A stretch of 6,975 bases of DNA, from contig DLXL01000262.1 of NCBI GenBank assembly GCA_003448025.1, forward strand, positions 18,232 through 25,206, given 5' to 3'. Both the position numbers and the translations under genes were made by a program. The notes under the pieces are model-generated. The model did no database searches. It saw nothing but the letters and a program-made list of their open reading frames with translations, and was not told the origin of the DNA. This stretch comes from Saprospirales bacterium. GTDB lineage: Bacteria > Bacteroidota > Bacteroidia > Chitinophagales > Saprospiraceae. Shown here one piece after another: positions 5,694 to 6,975 of this stretch (its first letter is position 1; each line of letters begins with the position of its first letter).

Positions 5694-6975
5694 TTAAAAA
5701 GTCTGATATTCCTGTGAGTACAGTATTGCTTTTATAAGCCGTTCCAAAGCGATGGTCACCTCTGTTGCATTGTTAGTGGTGAGGTAATTCTCCCACTCAT
5801 ACGTCCAATCTGCCGGAGGCAGTTCATCCAGAAATACTTGTATGTGGAAATAATTAAATCGGTCAGAATCCACTTCTTCTGGTAAAAGATATTTCAACAA
5901 ATCTTCTACAAGCACCTGAGAATCAAGCGGATTTGAAATGACGCCACTGTTTTTTACCCAGTTGGCAATATTGATTTTGGTACCTAGCTGTTGATTAGGT
6001 GTATTTCCAATGGTTAGTAATCCACTCAGGAACATCTCTCCCATCTTATATCTGGAAATGATGGTGCTGGAATTGAACCATTGATGACTAAAGTCGGGTT
6101 CCTGGTAATAGGCAGGATAGCCTGCAACATCTGAAGCAAAGAAGAGGGGTAGATTGGCTGTAGTGAAGGCGCGTTGCAACATCCCCCGTTCAAAAATCTG
6201 GAAATAACCCGGAGTATTCAGTTGCGGATCAGGAAGTGGCATGCCAAAAAACGACATGGTCTGATAATTCAGTTCAAGTGGCGATTTGATCATACCGCCA
6301 ATGATTTCATCAGCATTGTCAGAATCGTCAGCATCAAAAAAGTGTTGACTTTGTAACAACTGCTGTAGCACCGGCTTAATTTCAAAATTATTGCTGGTCA
6401 GTGTGTTGGCAAGAGGTACAATAATATCTGTTTCGATCTCCTGTGTGATCTTTCCGTTTACAAAAAAGCGGTATAAACGGCGGCAGAGATTTTTGGCAGT
6501 TTCAGGTTGTGCAAAAACCATATCTACAAAGGCCTGTAGTTCCACCCACATTTCGGCATTATTGGAAGCGCCGGGAATAACCGTATTATTAAACTTGGAG
6601 GAAAAAGTTTTAGGACCGGTTACGTGTTGTAAAAATTGAGCATCTCCACGAGGCAGGCCGGTTTCTGCGTCCACCACATCCCGGTTTAGTCGGGTTCTAA
6701 AGCCCGTCAATACTTTTGCTGCTTGTACAATATCGTCTTCCGTATAATTGGTGTAATCGCCTGGCGCGATTTGGGGGCCTTTCCCAATGGTAAAAAGCTC
6801 GAAAAACTCCCTTGCGAAGTTTTCATTCGGGTTGTTTTTGTTGTTTTGGGTATTGTTCAGGTAAACCAGCATGTTATTGTCGGTTACCATTTTATAAGCA
6901 AGTTTTTTAAAATTACCCAGGGCGCCCCATCTTAGTAATTGCAGGTAATCAAAAAAGCTTGAGTTTCTGGCAGTA
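5694..6975 (-). CDS. DUF1800 family protein, N-terminus beyond the window
   Basis: The C-terminal 426 residues of a DUF1800 protein; the gene enters from the right edge. The frame is open from 6974 and the first visible residues (ARNSSFFDYLQLLRWGALGNF) already fit the family, so the Met at 6890 is internal, not the start. Family segments, in order: MLVYLNN, then PNENFAREFFELFTIGKG (about 6830-6777), DIVQAAKVLTGFR, TGPKTF, ETAKNLCRRLYRFFVNGKI, IKSPLELN, and SDVAGYPAYYQEPDFSHQWF with the following SRY. The function of the family is not established. In many Bacteroidota and Planctomycetota genomes DUF1800 genes sit next to DUF1501 genes, as here. No T9SS sorting domain is seen at this C-terminus, which ends in SQEYQTF. 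Any signal peptide would lie outside the window. The stop is 48 bases before the DUF1501 ATG. Confidence 0.88.
   Translation of the reverse strand, partial: TARNSSFFDYLQLLRWGALGNFKKLAYKMVTDNNMLVYLNNTQNNKNNPNENFAREFFELFTIGKGPQIAPGDYTNYTEDDIVQAAKVLTGFRTRLNRDVVDAETGLPRGDAQFLQHVTGPKTFSSKFNNTVIPGASNNAEMWVELQAFVDMVFAQPETAKNLCRRLYRFFVNGKITQEIETDIIVPLANTLTSNNFEIKPVLQQLLQSQHFFDADDSDNADEIIGGMIKSPLELNYQTMSFFGMPLPDPQLNTPGYFQIFERGMLQRAFTTANLPLFFASDVAGYPAYYQEPDFSHQWFNSSTIISRYKMGEMFLSGLLTIGNTPNQQLGTKINIANWVKNSGVISNPLDSQVLVEDLLKYLLPEEVDSDRFNYFHIQVFLDELPPADWTYEWENYLTTNNATEVTIALERLIKAILYSQEYQTF

Overview
The window looks like chromosomal DNA from a member of the Bacteroidota. The evidence is a C-terminal type IX secretion (T9SS) sorting domain on one protein, start codons without Shine-Dalgarno sequences but with A-rich upstream stretches, a TAnnTTTG-type promoter box, and a DUF1800/DUF1501 gene pair. 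A Saprospiria- or Chitinophagia-like lineage is a reasonable but unproven guess. All genes lie on the minus strand, so transcription runs from high to low coordinates.

From 6975 down to 3981 there is a two-gene unit. It holds a DUF1800 protein, cut at its N-terminus by the window edge, and then a DUF1501 protein with a twin-arginine (Tat) signal motif and a T9SS sorting domain. The two are 48 bases apart and probably cotranscribed. A 13-bp hairpin just after the DUF1501 stop (3911-3957) probably ends this unit.

From 3980 to about 3664 no protein gene is seen. The stretch holds a perfect 20-bp inverted repeat whose arms are themselves palindromes (3789-3842), a decayed copy of the same unit (3877-3894) and a 12-bp palindrome (3769-3780).

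From 3663 down to the left edge lies the start of a histidine biosynthesis operon: a promoter, a 21-residue leader peptide with five consecutive His codons, a strong intrinsic terminator, then hisG, hisD, hisC and the start of hisB. The genes are 13, 6 and 6 bases apart. The leader has the parts of a classical ribosome-stalling attenuator: the His-codon segment can pair with a segment at the leader stop codon, that segment can pair with the foot of the terminator, and the terminator stands before hisG. The encoded enzymes are the first step (HisG, ATP phosphoribosyltransferase), the last two oxidations (HisD), the transamination (HisC) and, from HisB, the histidinol-phosphate phosphatase plus usually the dehydratase.

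The most notable observations are the His-codon attenuator, a promoter placed so close to the leader ATG that the leader mRNA may be leaderless, the nested inverted repeat, and the combination of Tat and T9SS signals on the DUF1501 protein.
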